From: Algicella marina
GTDB taxonomy: Bacteria; Pseudomonadota; Alphaproteobacteria; Rhodobacterales; Rhodobacteraceae
Direction of reading: 5' to 3'
Assembly (NCBI RefSeq): GCF_009931615.1
Contig: NZ_CP046620.1
Coordinates: forward strand, 372,001-436,000
DNA: 64,000 bases
The translations under genes were made by a program, and so were the position numbers. Below the pieces are notes generated by a model, which was not told where the DNA came from, did no database searches, and saw only the letters and a list, made by a program, of their open reading frames with translations. Positions 1 through 9,934 of this stretch are shown here, piece after piece (positions within the stretch are counted from its first letter, which is position 1; every line of letters begins with the position of its first letter).

Positions 1-254
1 GCAAGACCGGGACTGCGGACAAGCCGAACGAGCGCGGCGGGTACCACAAGGACAAGGTGATGGCGACGTTTGCCAGCATCTTTCCCGCCGAAGACCCGAA
101 ATATGTACTGATCGTGACGCTGGACGAGCCGGAAGAACGCTCCGGCCGGGAACCGCGGCGCACGGCGGGCTGGACGGCGGTGCCGGTGGCCGCAGAGATC
201 ATTCGCAGGATTGCGCCGTTGATGAACATGCATCCGTTGCCTAAAGAGGGCTGA
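1..254 (+). CDS. ftsI: FtsI / PBP3, C-terminal fragment (5' end outside window)
   Basis: This is the last 83 codons of a class B penicillin-binding protein, the septal peptidoglycan transpeptidase. The open frame enters the window at base 3 and begins directly with KTGTA, the third active-site motif (K-T/S-G) of the transpeptidase domain. It is followed by a typical C-terminal stretch (FPAEDPKYVLIV) and ends at TGA 252-254. The catalytic SxxK and SxN motifs lie upstream of the window. murE begins two bases after the stop, so the gene belongs to the dcw operon. Assignment to FtsI rather than another PBP rests on this position as well as on the motif. Confidence 0.9.
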   Translation, partial: KTGTADKPNERGGYHKDKVMATFASIFPAEDPKYVLIVTLDEPEERSGREPRRTAGWTAVPVAAEIIRRIAPLMNMHPLPKEG

Positions 255-256
255 AA

Positions 257-1762
257 ATGGCGGAGAGTGGCATGGTCAAGGAACTGGAGGAACTGGGTGT
301 CCTGACAGGCGCGCGCCGGGCGGGTTCCTGGCAGGGTGCGCGGGCGTTGACGGGCCTTTCGGTGGACAGCCGGGATGTGAAGCCGGGGCACCTGTTCTTT
401 GCCTTGCCTGGCGTGAAGATCCATGGAGCGGAGTTCATCAGCTATGCGCTGCGGATGGGCGCGGCGGCGGTGGTGACGGATGCCGAGGGGCTGGCAATCG
501 CCGAGGCGGATTACGGGGTGCCGGACGTGCCGGTGGTGGTGCATCCCGATCCGCGAATGGCGCTGGCGCATGCGGCGCGGCGCTGGTTTGCGGACCAGCC
601 GGAGACGATGGTGGCGGTGACCGGAACCAACGGCAAGACCTCGGTGGCGAGTTTCACGCGCCAGATCTGGGAGCAGTTGGGCGCGACGGCGGTGAATTTC
701 GGCACGACCGGAGTGGAAGGCGCGGTGGCGGCGCCGCTGAAGCACACGACACCGGAACCGATCACGCTGCACAGGTTGCTTGCGGAGCTGGCGGCGGACG
801 GTGTCAGCCATGCGGCGATGGAGGCGTCCTCGCACGGGTTGGTGCAGCGGCGACTGGACGGGGTGCGGCTGCGGGCGGCCGGGTTCACCAACATCACCCG
901 CGATCATCTGGACTATCACCCTGATTTTGAAAGCTATTTCGAGGCCAAATCCGGCCTGTTCACGCGGGTGCTGCCGCGCGACGGCGTGGCGGTGATCAAC
1001 ACCGACGACCCGTGCGGCGAGCGGTTGGTGACAATGGCGCGGGCGCGGGGGCAATCGGTGCTGACCGTGGGCAGGAACGGTGCGGACCTGGAGATCCTCG
1101 GCCGCAGGTTCGATGCGACGGGACAGGATCTGCGGTTTGGTCACGGTGGCAAGGTGTACATGGCGCGACTGAACCTGATCGGCGGTTTCCAGGCCGCCAA
1201 TGCGCTGGTCGCGGCGGGGCTGGCGCTGGCATCCGGGTTCGAGATCGGCGACGTGGCGCGGGCGCTGGAAACGCTGCACACGGTGCGTGGACGGATGGAG
1301 CGGGCGGCTGTGCGCGGCAACGGCGCGGCTGTCTATGTCGATTACGCACACACGCCGGACGCGCTGGCGACGGCGCTGCAGGCGATGCGTCCGCATGTGA
1401 TGGGCCGGCTGATCGTGGTTTTCGGTGCGGGTGGCGACCGGGATCCGGGCAAGCGCCCGCTGATGGGTGCGGCGGCGCGTGAATTCGCGGATGTGGCCTT
1501 CGTGACCGATGACAATCCGCGGGGCGAGGACCCGGAGCGTATCAGGGCGGCGATCATGGAGGCGGTGCCGGATGCCACGGAAATCGGCGACCGGGCGGCA
1601 GCGATCCTCGCCGGTGTCGATGCGTTGCAGCCGGGCGATACGCTTCTGATCGCCGGCAAGGGGCACGAGACCGGGCAGATCATCGGCGACGATGTGCTGC
1701 CCTTCGACGATGCCGAGCAGGCGAGCGTGGCCGTGGCCGCACTGGAAGGGCTGGGCGCGTGA
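257..1762 (+). CDS. murE: UDP-MurNAc-L-Ala-D-Glu:meso-diaminopimelate ligase MurE
   Basis: Cytoplasmic Mur ligase that adds the third stem-peptide residue to UDP-MurNAc-dipeptide using ATP. The 501-residue length is normal. The ATP-binding loop GTNGKTS is at residues 123-129. The DNPR motif at residues 419-422 is the family signature for meso-diaminopimelate rather than lysine, so a DAP-type Gram-negative wall is expected. The ATG at 257 lies two bases after the ftsI stop; a second ATG five codons on (272) is a possible alternative start. The stop overlaps the murF start by four bases (GTGA), implying translational coupling. Confidence 0.97.
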   Translation: MAESGMVKELEELGVLTGARRAGSWQGARALTGLSVDSRDVKPGHLFFALPGVKIHGAEFISYALRMGAAAVVTDAEGLAIAEADYGVPDVPVVVHPDPRMALAHAARRWFADQPETMVAVTGTNGKTSVASFTRQIWEQLGATAVNFGTTGVEGAVAAPLKHTTPEPITLHRLLAELAADGVSHAAMEASSHGLVQRRLDGVRLRAAGFTNITRDHLDYHPDFESYFEAKSGLFTRVLPRDGVAVINTDDPCGERLVTMARARGQSVLTVGRNGADLEILGRRFDATGQDLRFGHGGKVYMARLNLIGGFQAANALVAAGLALASGFEIGDVARALETLHTVRGRMERAAVRGNGAAVYVDYAHTPDALATALQAMRPHVMGRLIVVFGAGGDRDPGKRPLMGAAAREFADVAFVTDDNPRGEDPERIRAAIMEAVPDATEIGDRAAAILAGVDALQPGDTLLIAGKGHETGQIIGDDVLPFDDAEQASVAVAALEGLGA

Positions 1763-3204
1763 GCCTTTGGACTGCGGCGGAGGCACTGGCGGCGACCGGC
1801 GGCGGTGGCGTGGCGAACTGGGAAGCCACGGGCGTCTCCATCGACACGCGCACATTGCAGCCGGGCGATCTGTTCGTGGCGCTGGCGGCGCAGCGCGACG
1901 GCCATGACTTCGTGGCGCAGGCGCTGGAAAAGGGCGCGGCGGCGGCACTGGTGACACATCTGCCCGAGGGTGTGGACCCGCACGCACCACTGATCTTTGT
2001 GCCCGATGTGCTGGAAGGGCTGGCACGACTGGCGCAGGCGGCGCGGGCGCGGATGTCGGGCAAGGTGGTGGCGGTGACGGGCTCCGTCGGGAAGACCGGC
2101 ACGAAGGAGATGCTGCGCACGGCCCTGAGCGGGCAGGGCGCGACCCATGCCGCCGAGAAGAGCTACAACAATCATTGGGGTGTGCCGCTGACGCTGGCGC
2201 GGATGCCGCGGGAGACCGATTACGCGGTGATCGAGATCGGCATGAACGCACCGGGCGAGATCGCGCCGCTGGCGAAATTGGCGCGGCCGCATGTGGCGGT
2301 GGTGACGACGGTGGCGGCGGTCCATCTGGAAGCGTTCGAGAACGTCGAAGGGATCGCGCGCGAGAAGGCGACGATCATCGAGGGGCTGGAGCCGGACGGC
2401 ATTGCGGTGCTGAACGGTGAAATCGGAACCTCGGATATCCTGGTGTCGGCAGCGCAAGCAGGTGGGGCGCGCGTGGTGCGCTTCGGCAGTGGCAACTATG
2501 AGGCGAGCCTGCGCAGCGTGGTGGTGAAGGGACTGGTAACCTGTGCGGAGGCCGACCTGAACGGGCAGCCGGTTGTCTTCAAGCTGGCGGCGCCGGGGGC
2601 GCATCTGGCAACGAACGCGCTGGCGGTGCTGGCGGCGGTGGAGGCGTTGGGCGCGGATCTGGCGCTGGCATCGCTGGCGTTGGCGCACTGGGCGCCGCCG
2701 GAAGGCCGGGGCGCACGCTGGCGGGTGGCGCTGGGGCCGGGCGGGATCGACGGCCATGTGACGCTGATCGACGAGAGCTACAATGCCAACCCGTTGGCGA
2801 TGGGCGCGGCTTTCGAGGTGTTTGTCGGCGCACAGCCGGTAGACGGCGTCGGCAAGGTTCGCCGGGGGCGGCGGATCGCGTTTCTCGGTGACATGCTGGA
2901 ACTGGGGCCGGAGGGGCCGCAGATGCACGCATCGCTGGCGGAGCATCCGGCGATGGCGCAGATCGACACCGTCCATTGCGCGGGGCCGCTGATGAAGAGG
3001 CTGTACGAAGCATTGCCGGAAGCCAAGCGTGGCGAGTGCTGCAAGACGACGAAGGCGCTGGCGAAAAAGGTGCCGCGCCTGATAGATGCCGGCGACGTGG
3101 TGATGGCCAAGGGTTCGCTCGGATCCGACCTCGCGGTGGTTGTTGACGCCATAAAGAAACTGGGCGATGCCACTGATATGCGCCAGACCGGGGAGAGTGA
3201 CTAG
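1759..3204 (+). CDS. murF: UDP-MurNAc-tripeptide:D-Ala-D-Ala ligase MurF
   Basis: Adds D-Ala-D-Ala to UDP-MurNAc-tripeptide, completing the cytoplasmic pentapeptide precursor. It is 481 residues long with the three Mur-ligase domains. The ATP loop VTGSVGKTGTKE is at residues 106-117 and the MurF-typical DESYNANP motif at 338-345; a YNNHWGVP stretch in the central domain also fits. It starts with GTG overlapping the murE stop by four bases. It ends TAG at 3202-3204, with the mraY ATG immediately next (no gap), so the whole run is almost certainly one transcript. Confidence 0.97.
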   Translation: MSLWTAAEALAATGGGGVANWEATGVSIDTRTLQPGDLFVALAAQRDGHDFVAQALEKGAAAALVTHLPEGVDPHAPLIFVPDVLEGLARLAQAARARMSGKVVAVTGSVGKTGTKEMLRTALSGQGATHAAEKSYNNHWGVPLTLARMPRETDYAVIEIGMNAPGEIAPLAKLARPHVAVVTTVAAVHLEAFENVEGIAREKATIIEGLEPDGIAVLNGEIGTSDILVSAAQAGGARVVRFGSGNYEASLRSVVVKGLVTCAEADLNGQPVVFKLAAPGAHLATNALAVLAAVEALGADLALASLALAHWAPPEGRGARWRVALGPGGIDGHVTLIDESYNANPLAMGAAFEVFVGAQPVDGVGKVRRGRRIAFLGDMLELGPEGPQMHASLAEHPAMAQIDTVHCAGPLMKRLYEALPEAKRGECCKTTKALAKKVPRLIDAGDVVMAKGSLGSDLAVVVDAIKKLGDATDMRQTGESD

Positions 3205-4314
3205 ATGTTGTATTTTCTGAGCGAGCTTTCCGACGGGGGCGATCTGTTCAACCTGTTCAGATACATCACTTTCCGGGCCGGTGGCGCCTTCCTGACGGCA
3301 CTGATCTTCGGCTTCGTTTTCGGGCGGCCGCTGATCAACCTGCTGCGCAAGAAACAGAAAAAGGGCCAGCCGATTCGTGAGGACGGGCCGGAGAGCCACA
3401 TTCTGGCGAAGGCGGGGACGCCGACGATGGGCGGCCTGCTGATTCTGTCGGCGCTATTGCTCTCGACCCTTCTGTGGGCGCGGCTGGACAACGGGTTCGT
3501 GTGGCTGGTGCTGTTCGTGACCGCCAGCTTCGGACTGATCGGCTTTGCCGATGATTACGCCAAGGTTTCCAAACAGAATACGGCCGGTGTCTCCGGCCGG
3601 ATGCGGCTGGGCATCGGCTTTGCGGTGGCGGCGGTTGCGGCGGTGTGGGCGATGTATCTGCACGGCATCAACGATGCGCTGACCTCCGATCCGGCGCTTT
3701 CGGGGCGACTGGCATTTCCGGTGTTCAAGAACACGCTGATCAACCTGAGTTACCTGTTTGTGCCCTTCGCGATGATCGTGATTGTCGGGTCGGCCAACGC
3801 GGTCAACATGACGGACGGACTGGACGGGCTGGCGATCATGCCGGTGATGATCGCCGGTGCATCTTTCGGAATCATTGCCTACGTCGTCGGGCGCACCGAC
3901 TTCACCGAATACCTCGACGTGCATTACGTGCGCGGGACGGGAGAGATCACGATTTTCACCGCCGCGCTGATCGGCGGCGGCTTGGGGTTCCTGTGGTACA
4001 ACGCACCGCCGGCGGCGGTGTTCATGGGTGATACTGGCAGCCTGGCGCTTGGCGGAGCGCTTGGCGCCATCGCCGTTTCCACCAAGCACGAGATCGTGCT
4101 CGCGATCATCGGCGGGCTGTTCGTGGTCGAGGCGCTGTCTGTCATCATTCAGGTGCTCTATTACAAGCGCACCAAGAAACGTGTGTTCCTGATGGCGCCG
4201 ATCCACCACCATTTCGAGAAGAAGGGCTGGGCAGAGCCGCAGATCGTGATCCGATTCTGGATCATCTCCGTCATCCTCGCGATCATTGGCCTGGCAACGC
4301 TGAAACTGCGCTGA
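3205..4314 (+). CDS. mraY: Phospho-N-acetylmuramoyl-pentapeptide transferase MraY
   Basis: Integral membrane enzyme that moves phospho-MurNAc-pentapeptide from UDP onto undecaprenyl phosphate, forming lipid I. The 369-residue protein is strongly hydrophobic with about ten membrane segments. Family motifs are all present: FADDYAK with the paired aspartates at 116-117, [10 protein letters not shown] at 201-210, and the cytoplasmic loop HHH at about 334-336 followed by FEKKGW. Its ATG follows the murF stop with no spacer. About 215 bases without a clear gene follow before the next coding region. Confidence 0.97.
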   Translation: MLYFLSELSDGGDLFNLFRYITFRAGGAFLTALIFGFVFGRPLINLLRKKQKKGQPIREDGPESHILAKAGTPTMGGLLILSALLLSTLLWARLDNGFVWLVLFVTASFGLIGFADDYAKVSKQNTAGVSGRMRLGIGFAVAAVAAVWAMYLHGINDALTSDPALSGRLAFPVFKNTLINLSYLFVPFAMIVIVGSANAVNMTDGLDGLAIMPVMIAGASFGIIAYVVGRTDFTEYLDVHYVRGTGEITIFTAALIGGGLGFLWYNAPPAAVFMGDTGSLALGGALGAIAVSTKHEIVLAIIGGLFVVEALSVIIQVLYYKRTKKRVFLMAPIHHHFEKKGWAEPQIVIRFWIISVILAIIGLATLKLR

Positions 4315-4529
4315 GGTGAGGCGCGCGGCACTGAAGCCGCCTGCCTGAACAGACGATGCCGGGGCATCGGTAAACTGCCGTGATACTGTGCAGAATCCCA
4401 CGTCGGGCCACATTTCTGCCGCGAAATCCACTTAAGACGAACAGAGTCAAGGCAATTCATGGTAGGGATTGTCGGTGCGCGGAAGTTGGCCGATCCGGGA
4501 GACCACCCCGGAAGTTCGAAAGGGATTGC

Positions 4530-5321
4530 ATGCGTTTGGTGGCGACATTGGCGATGGCGATCCTGACGGCTTTCGGTTCCGGAACAAGTCCCGCGTTCGC
4601 AGGCGACAAGCCTATCCGTGAGCAGATCGTCGAGATCGTTTCCTCCAGGAAGGCGACTGTCCGGAAGTGGACTCGGGCCCCACGGGTGCTCGTGCTTCAC
4701 GACCGGGCGGCGCCGAAGGACTTCTTCGAGGGCATGGTCGCGGAGATCACGGCAGCGGCTCCGAGCTTTCCGGGGGTCGCATCCATCGACTATGTCGATC
4801 TTGGTGCGATCGGCGCACCGCTGGCGGGCGGGGCGCGTTTCCGTGTGAAGCAGGACGAGGTCGAGGGCGGTGTTGCCGTCTCTTCCGGCTTCCTGATCGA
4901 CGGATACGGCGCGGCGGTGGCCGACATCTACGTTTTCCTGACCGACATTCCCACCGGCGTGCTGTTCGCGGCGCTGACCCAATCCTCCGGGCCGCTGCCC
5001 CGGCGCTTTGCCGAAGGTGCGCCGCATAGCTGCTATTACACCGCGAGTTCCCTGAATGATGTACTGCGCTACGGCATGGTCTTCATCAACAGCGCATGGG
5101 ACATGGAGCGGGTGCAGGCGTGCATGTTCGAGGAATTCATGCACACGCTGGGCATCCTGAACGATTCCGAAGCGTCGGAGCATTTTACCTTCAACGATCG
5201 GGTCGCGGATCCGGTTGACCGGCTGGCGGATTTCGCGCTGCTGGAAGCGCTATACAGTGAAAGCGTGCTGCCGGGTGATCCGCCGGACCGGGTTGCCGAT
5301 GCGTTCCTGCTGAACCGCTGA
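4530..5321 (+). CDS. Secreted DUF2927-like protein inside the dcw cluster
   Basis: A 263-residue protein with a clear Sec signal peptide: basic start MRLVA, a hydrophobic core, and a likely cut after SPAFA near residue 24. The frame is open upstream to about 4380, but the ATG at 4530 is chosen because it places the signal peptide at the N-terminus. The C-terminal part has the pattern CMFEEFMHTLGILNDS followed by FTFND and a stretch rich in Leu and Asp. I recall this arrangement from the DUF2927 family common in Rhodobacteraceae; this is from memory and needs a profile search. Function is unknown. It sits between mraY and murD on the same strand, but gaps on both sides mean cotranscription is not certain. 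Confidence 0.75.
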   Translation: MRLVATLAMAILTAFGSGTSPAFAGDKPIREQIVEIVSSRKATVRKWTRAPRVLVLHDRAAPKDFFEGMVAEITAAAPSFPGVASIDYVDLGAIGAPLAGGARFRVKQDEVEGGVAVSSGFLIDGYGAAVADIYVFLTDIPTGVLFAALTQSSGPLPRRFAEGAPHSCYYTASSLNDVLRYGMVFINSAWDMERVQACMFEEFMHTLGILNDSEASEHFTFNDRVADPVDRLADFALLEALYSESVLPGDPPDRVADAFLLNR

Positions 5322-5350
5322 TCCCTCTTTCCGAGCTTGCCTCCCCTCCG

Positions 5351-5377
5351 GGCTTGCGGGATATGTGCCCGCAGGCC
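5351..5377 (+). other. Ten-base-pair stem-loop upstream of murD
   Basis: GGCTTGCGGG (5351-5360) pairs with CCCGCAGGCC (5368-5377), with one G-T wobble, around a seven-base loop. It lies between the stop of the DUF2927-like gene and the murD ATG at 5415. There is no T-run after it, so it is a poor candidate for an intrinsic terminator. It could be an RNA structure in the murD leader or an operator. Confidence 0.4.
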
Positions 5378-5414
5378 GCGCGATCACTGCGGCACGGGAT
5401 ATGGGGATGATGCG

Positions 5415-6821
5415 ATGATTCCGGTACGCGGGTACGAGGGGCACAGGGTGGCGGTGCTGGGGCTTGGGCGCTCCGGTCTCGTGGCGGCGCGGGCGTTGCG
5501 GGCTGGGGGCGCGGAGGTCGTGGCCTGGGATGACAACCCGGAGGCGCGGGCGGCGGCGGAGGCGGAGGGCTTCACGCCGGTCGATCTGAGCCGGGACGCC
5601 GCGTGGGAAGACGTGAGGACGCTTATCCTGTCGCCGGGCATACCCGCGCTGTATCCGGCGCCCAACCCGATTGTCGAGAAGGCTTGGACGCACGGGGCGG
5701 TTGTCGACAACGACATCGGGTTGTTCTTTCGATCCTACGCGACGGAGGACTGGGGGCTGATGGACCGGCCGCCACGGGTGATCTGTGTGACTGGTTCGAA
5801 CGGCAAATCCACGACAACGGCGCTGATCCACCATTGCCTGAAGGCAATAGGGATGCCTGCGCAAATGGCGGGTAACATCGGGCGCGGGGTGCTGGACCTC
5901 GAACCCGGTGTCGATGGCGAGGTGGTGGTGCTGGAGCTTTCTTCCTACCAGACGGAAGTGGCGCGGGCACTGGCGCCGGACATCGCGATCTTCATGAACC
6001 TGACGCCCGATCACCTCGACCGGCATGGTGGCATGGGCGGGTATTTCGCGGCCAAACGCCGGCTGTTCGCCGAGGGCGGACCGGAGCGGGCGATCATCGG
6101 GGTGGACGAGGCCGAGGGACGCTATCTGGCGGCAGAGATGCGGCAGGAGGCGGAGGGTGGCGATCCGGTGATCCGCATCTCATCTGCGCAGAAGCTGGTT
6201 GGCGGATGGAACGTGTTCGCGCGGAAGGGTTTCCTGAGCGAGTGGCGCAAGGGGCGGCAGGTGGCTTCCATCGATCTGCGGGAGATGGCGGGATTGCCCG
6301 GGGCGCACAACCACCAGAATGCCTGTGCCGCCTATGCGGCATTGCGGAGCCTCGGGGTGGCGCCGAAGAAGATCGAAGTGGCGCTGGCAAGCTATCCGGG
6401 GCTGCCGCATCGGTGCCAGTTGATCGGCGAGAAGGGCGGCGTGCGTTTCGTCAACGACAGCAAGGCCACCAATGCCGATGCGGCGGAAAAGGCGTTGTTG
6501 GCGTTTCCGCGCGTGCGGTGGATTCTCGGCGGGCGGGCAAAGGACGGTGGCATCGCGGCGCTGGCGCCGCTGTTCGACCGGGTGGCGAAGGCGTACCTGA
6601 TCGGCGAGGCGGCTGAGTCTTTCGGTGCGACATTGGGGACGGTGCCGCAGGAGACGTGCGGCGACATGGCCACGGCGGTCTCCCGTGCGGCCGCGGAGGC
6701 GGAGCCGGGCGAGGTGGTGCTGCTGGCCCCGGCGGCGGCGAGTTTCGACCAGTATTCAAGCTTCGAGACGCGGGGGGATGACTTCGTGGCGGCGGTGCAG
6801 CGGGTGCTGGCTGCCGGGTGA
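5415..6821 (+). CDS. murD: UDP-MurNAc-L-alanine:D-glutamate ligase MurD
   Basis: Cytoplasmic ligase adding D-Glu to UDP-MurNAc-L-Ala. From the ATG at 5415 the protein is 468 residues, normal for MurD. It opens with the Rossmann-like sequence [10 protein letters not shown] and carries the ATP loop GSNGKSTTT at residues 127-135. The later [12 protein letters not shown] motif is typical of MurD. The frame is open for 26 codons upstream, but 5415 has a GGGG element eight bases before it and fits the usual N-terminus. It is separated from mraY by the DUF2927-like gene and from ftsW by a small lipoprotein gene. Confidence 0.97.
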   Translation: MIPVRGYEGHRVAVLGLGRSGLVAARALRAGGAEVVAWDDNPEARAAAEAEGFTPVDLSRDAAWEDVRTLILSPGIPALYPAPNPIVEKAWTHGAVVDNDIGLFFRSYATEDWGLMDRPPRVICVTGSNGKSTTTALIHHCLKAIGMPAQMAGNIGRGVLDLEPGVDGEVVVLELSSYQTEVARALAPDIAIFMNLTPDHLDRHGGMGGYFAAKRRLFAEGGPERAIIGVDEAEGRYLAAEMRQEAEGGDPVIRISSAQKLVGGWNVFARKGFLSEWRKGRQVASIDLREMAGLPGAHNHQNACAAYAALRSLGVAPKKIEVALASYPGLPHRCQLIGEKGGVRFVNDSKATNADAAEKALLAFPRVRWILGGRAKDGGIAALAPLFDRVAKAYLIGEAAESFGATLGTVPQETCGDMATAVSRAAAEAEPGEVVLLAPAAASFDQYSSFETRGDDFVAAVQRVLAAG

Positions 6822-6946
6822 GGTGGTGCAACCACGGTTTGGGCAATCTCTGCCTTTGTCAGATGGCTTGCCATGAACCATAATGCCACCCGGTTCTCCG
6901 GTTCGCAGGGAGGCCGACTGGTAACTGCCTGAATGAAGGAATTGGT

Positions 6947-7387
6947 GTGAAGTTTGCAATTATGACCGCAGCGATTGCGGTGCTTGGGTTTGGATTGGCT
7001 GGATGTGAAGACGCTGGCGGCACGGGTGGGACCTTCGCGGCGCCGGTGACACGGGACTATGGTGTGGCAGGTGTGAATTGGGCGGACCGCCGGGAGGGTT
7101 ACACCTATGTCTACAAGGTCGTGGATGTAGACGGCGAACTGTATGTCTGTGGTGCTGGGTTCCACGAAGGTCAGACGCGGCGGAAGGCGAACCGGCAGGC
7201 TCTGCGCGCCCATGCGTTCGTCGTTAACGGTGAGACAGTGCTGGTGGGCACGGCACATTTCGCGGAATATGCCGATGAGGAGGCGCTGGTTGCCGGTACG
7301 GCGAACTGCCGCGCCACGGGCAAACCGACACCGTCCGGGCCGCTGACTGTCGAAGTGGAGGCACTGCGTTCGCGGGTCATGCTCTAG
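6947..7387 (+). CDS. Small putative lipoprotein between murD and ftsW
   Basis: A 146-residue protein that I do not recognise. It starts at GTG 6947, preceded by AAGGA at a good distance; an ATG five codons later is an alternative. The N-terminus is a lipoprotein signal: a short hydrophobic stretch ending LAGC, with the lipidated cysteine at residue 20, followed by a Gly-rich linker. The mature part has three further cysteines, two in VCGAG and TANCRA contexts, and no membrane segment. Its site among cell-wall genes suggests an envelope role, but nothing in the sequence proves it. The gene is flanked by non-coding gaps of about 125 and 257 bases. Confidence 0.75.
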   Translation: MKFAIMTAAIAVLGFGLAGCEDAGGTGGTFAAPVTRDYGVAGVNWADRREGYTYVYKVVDVDGELYVCGAGFHEGQTRRKANRQALRAHAFVVNGETVLVGTAHFAEYADEEALVAGTANCRATGKPTPSGPLTVEVEALRSRVML

Positions 7388-7507
7388 CTGCCGCAGGCGC
7401 GGTGTCCGGTGGTGGGCGAGGTCTTCGGGGTGTGTGCCATGCGACGGGACGTGGGCCGGAAATGGTCGTCCGGCGTTGCGCCGCATGGTGCAAACGGGCA
7501 GTAAACC

Positions 7508-7552
7508 GCCGTTCACACCAATGAAATAGATCGAAATGCTGGCGTGAACGGC
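7508..7552. repeat. Nine-base inverted repeat upstream of ftsW
   Basis: GCCGTTCAC (7508-7516) and GTGAACGGC (7544-7552) are a perfect inverted pair 27 bases apart, inside the 257-base gap before ftsW. The spacing is more like a two-site operator than a terminator. No regulator can be named. Confidence 0.35.
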
Positions 7553-7644
7553 AAAATGCCGCTATTCTGTCGTGCAGAGCGATAACCGACCCGCGATCAA
7601 AGACGGGCGGACTGAGGCATGTGCAGTATGAAGGCGGTTTCCCA

Positions 7645-8808
7645 ATGACGGAAATGGTGTTTGGTGTCGTACCGGTAAAGCCGGGCGAACCATTGTTGCC
7701 ACGCTGGTGGCGGACGGTGGATACGTGGACCTTGCTGGCGATCATCGGGCTGTTCGCGGCCGGGTTGATGCTGGGGCTGGCGGCCTCGCCGCCATTGGCG
7801 ACGCGAAACGGGCTTGATCCCTTCTACTACGTCTCCCGTCAGGCGTTCTTCGGCATGCTGGCGCTGACGGCGATGGTTGTTACCTCCATGCTGACACCCA
7901 GGCAGTTGCGGCGGCTGGGCGTTATCGGTTTCGGTTTCGCCTTTGTCGCCCTGGCCCTGCTGCCGGTATTGGGCACGGATTTCGGCAAGGGAGCGGTGCG
8001 CTGGTACTCGCTGGGATTCGCATCGGTCCAGCCTTCGGAATTCCTGAAGCCGGCTTTCGTGATCCTGACGGCGTGGCTGATGGCAGCGAATTATGAGCCG
8101 GGCGGGCCGCCGGGGCGGGCGATTTCCTTCTGGATCGCGGTGCTGCTGGTTGGACTGCTGGTGGTGCAGCCGGACTTCGGGCAGGCGAGCCTCGTGCTGG
8201 GCGCGTGGGGGTTGATGTATTTTGTTGCCGGTGCGTCGATGTTCCTGTTGATGATCCTCGCGGCGCTGGTGATGGCGGGCGGGGTCATGGCCTATCGCAT
8301 GTCGGACCACGTGGCGCGGCGGATCGACGGGTTCCTGTCGCCCGACCTGGACCCGCGCACGCAGCTTGGTTTTGCGACCAACGCCATTCAGGAGGGTGGT
8401 ATCCTCGGGGTCGGTGTTGGTGAGGGGACCGTGAAATGGTCGCTGCCCGATGCGCATACCGATTTCATCATCGCCGTCGCGGCAGAGGAATACGGGCTGG
8501 TGATGTGCCTTGTCATCATCCTGCTGTTTGGCACGATCGTCGTCCGCTCCATGGTGCGGCTTGTGCGTGAGCGCGATCCGTTCGTGCGGCTGGCTGGCAC
8601 CGGTCTGGCGGCGATGTTCGGGTTGCAGGCGTTGATCAACATGGGTGTGGCCGTGCGGCTGCTGCCCGCCAAGGGCATGACGTTGCCGTTCGTGAGCTAT
8701 GGCGGCTCTTCGCTGCTGGCGGCGGGGATCGCGCTCGGAATGTTGCTGGCGCTGACGCGAGAACGGCCGCAGGACACGTTCTCGGAAATCATCGGACGGG
8801 GGCGTTGA
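7645..8808 (+). CDS. ftsW: Septal peptidoglycan glycosyltransferase FtsW (SEDS family)
   Basis: Polytopic SEDS-family membrane protein that polymerises lipid II at the septum together with FtsI. From the ATG at 7645 it is 387 residues with about ten hydrophobic segments and the C-terminal SEDS signature [22 protein letters not shown] at 7621 would add eight residues; 7645 is preferred because AAGGCGG lies eight bases upstream of it. The RWYSLGF stretch and the DFGQ loop also fit the family. murG follows after a one-base gap. Confidence 0.96.
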   Translation: MTEMVFGVVPVKPGEPLLPRWWRTVDTWTLLAIIGLFAAGLMLGLAASPPLATRNGLDPFYYVSRQAFFGMLALTAMVVTSMLTPRQLRRLGVIGFGFAFVALALLPVLGTDFGKGAVRWYSLGFASVQPSEFLKPAFVILTAWLMAANYEPGGPPGRAISFWIAVLLVGLLVVQPDFGQASLVLGAWGLMYFVAGASMFLLMILAALVMAGGVMAYRMSDHVARRIDGFLSPDLDPRTQLGFATNAIQEGGILGVGVGEGTVKWSLPDAHTDFIIAVAAEEYGLVMCLVIILLFGTIVVRSMVRLVRERDPFVRLAGTGLAAMFGLQALINMGVAVRLLPAKGMTLPFVSYGGSSLLAAGIALGMLLALTRERPQDTFSEIIGRGR

Positions 8809-8809
8809 G

Positions 8810-9934
8810 ATGGCGGATGCACCCCTTCTCGTGATTGCGGCCGGCGGCACCGGCGGCCACATGTTCCCGGCGCAGGCTTTGGCCGAAGAGATGCTGGACC
8901 GTGGTTGGCGGGTGAAGCTTTCGACAGATGCACGCGGCGCGCGCTATGCGGGCGGCTTCCCGGCGGCGGTGGAGCGTGCTGTCGTGCCTTCGGGGAGTTT
9001 CGCGCAGGCGGAGGGCTGGCGGAAGGCGCTGGTACCGTTCAAGATTCTCGGCGGGTTGATCGGAGCGAATGTCTCTTTCCTGCGGGACCGGCCCGACGCG
9101 GTGGCTGGGTTCGGCGGCTATCCCGCGATCCCGGCAATGGCGACGGCGATCCTGCAGCGGGTGCCGCGGCTGATTCATGAACAGAACGGCGTGTTGGGGC
9201 GGGTGAATGGATTGCTGGCCAGACGCGCGGCGGCAGTGGCCTGCGGCACGTGGCCGACGGATGTGCCGGATGGCGTCGAGGCATTCCACATCGGTAACCC
9301 GGTGCGCGCGGCGGTGAAGGCGCGGGCAGGCAGCCCTTATATTACGCCGGGTGACTGGCCCATGGATCTGCTTGTTTTCGGCGGAAGCCAGGGCGCGCAT
9401 GTGATGATGAAGGTGCCCGAGGCGTTGGCCTATCTGCCGGAGGAACTGCTGGCCAATCTGACGGTTTCGCACCAGGCGCGAGACGAGGATGCCGCCAAGG
9501 TGCGTGCGGCCTATGACAGCCTTGGTGTGCGTGCCGACATCCGCCCGTTTTTCGACGACATTCCCGACAGGATGGCGCGGGCGCAACTTGTGATCTGCCG
9601 GGCGGGCGCCTCTTCCATCGCCGATCTGACCGTGATCGGACGCCCCTCGATCCTGATCCCGTATCCCTACGCCACCGGCGATCACCAGACGGCGAATGCC
9701 AAGGGACTGGTGGCGGCGGGCGGGGCATTCATGATCCCGGAAAGCGGATTGACACCCGAGGTGCTGAGCGGGCATATCGCGGCAATTCTGGCCGAGCCCG
9801 AGGGGGCAAATGCCGCCGCCGCCGCCACACTGAAGTTCGGAAAACCGGATGCTGCCGAAATGCTGGCGGACCTGGTGGGCAAGATTGCATTCGAGAGGAA
9901 GAGCCATGAACGATCAGACGCATCTGCCGCATGA
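8810..9934 (+). CDS. murG: Lipid II-forming GlcNAc transferase MurG
   Basis: Peripheral inner-membrane glycosyltransferase (GT28) that adds GlcNAc from UDP-GlcNAc to lipid I. The 374-residue protein has the N-terminal glycine loop GGTGGH at residues 12-17. The UDP-sugar binding region includes FGGSQGA and the C-terminal segment [10 protein letters not shown]. Its 3' end overlaps the start of murC by 29 bases, typical of this operon. Confidence 0.97.
   Translation: MADAPLLVIAAGGTGGHMFPAQALAEEMLDRGWRVKLSTDARGARYAGGFPAAVERAVVPSGSFAQAEGWRKALVPFKILGGLIGANVSFLRDRPDAVAGFGGYPAIPAMATAILQRVPRLIHEQNGVLGRVNGLLARRAAAVACGTWPTDVPDGVEAFHIGNPVRAAVKARAGSPYITPGDWPMDLLVFGGSQGAHVMMKVPEALAYLPEELLANLTVSHQARDEDAAKVRAAYDSLGVRADIRPFFDDIPDRMARAQLVICRAGASSIADLTVIGRPSILIPYPYATGDHQTANAKGLVAAGGAFMIPESGLTPEVLSGHIAAILAEPEGANAAAAATLKFGKPDAAEMLADLVGKIAFERKSHERSDASAA

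Noticed and set aside
1342-3399. A 685-codon open frame on the minus strand
   Set aside because: It is antisense to murE, murF and mraY, has the Arg/His/Gln-rich composition of a high-GC shadow frame, and shows no recognisable domain.
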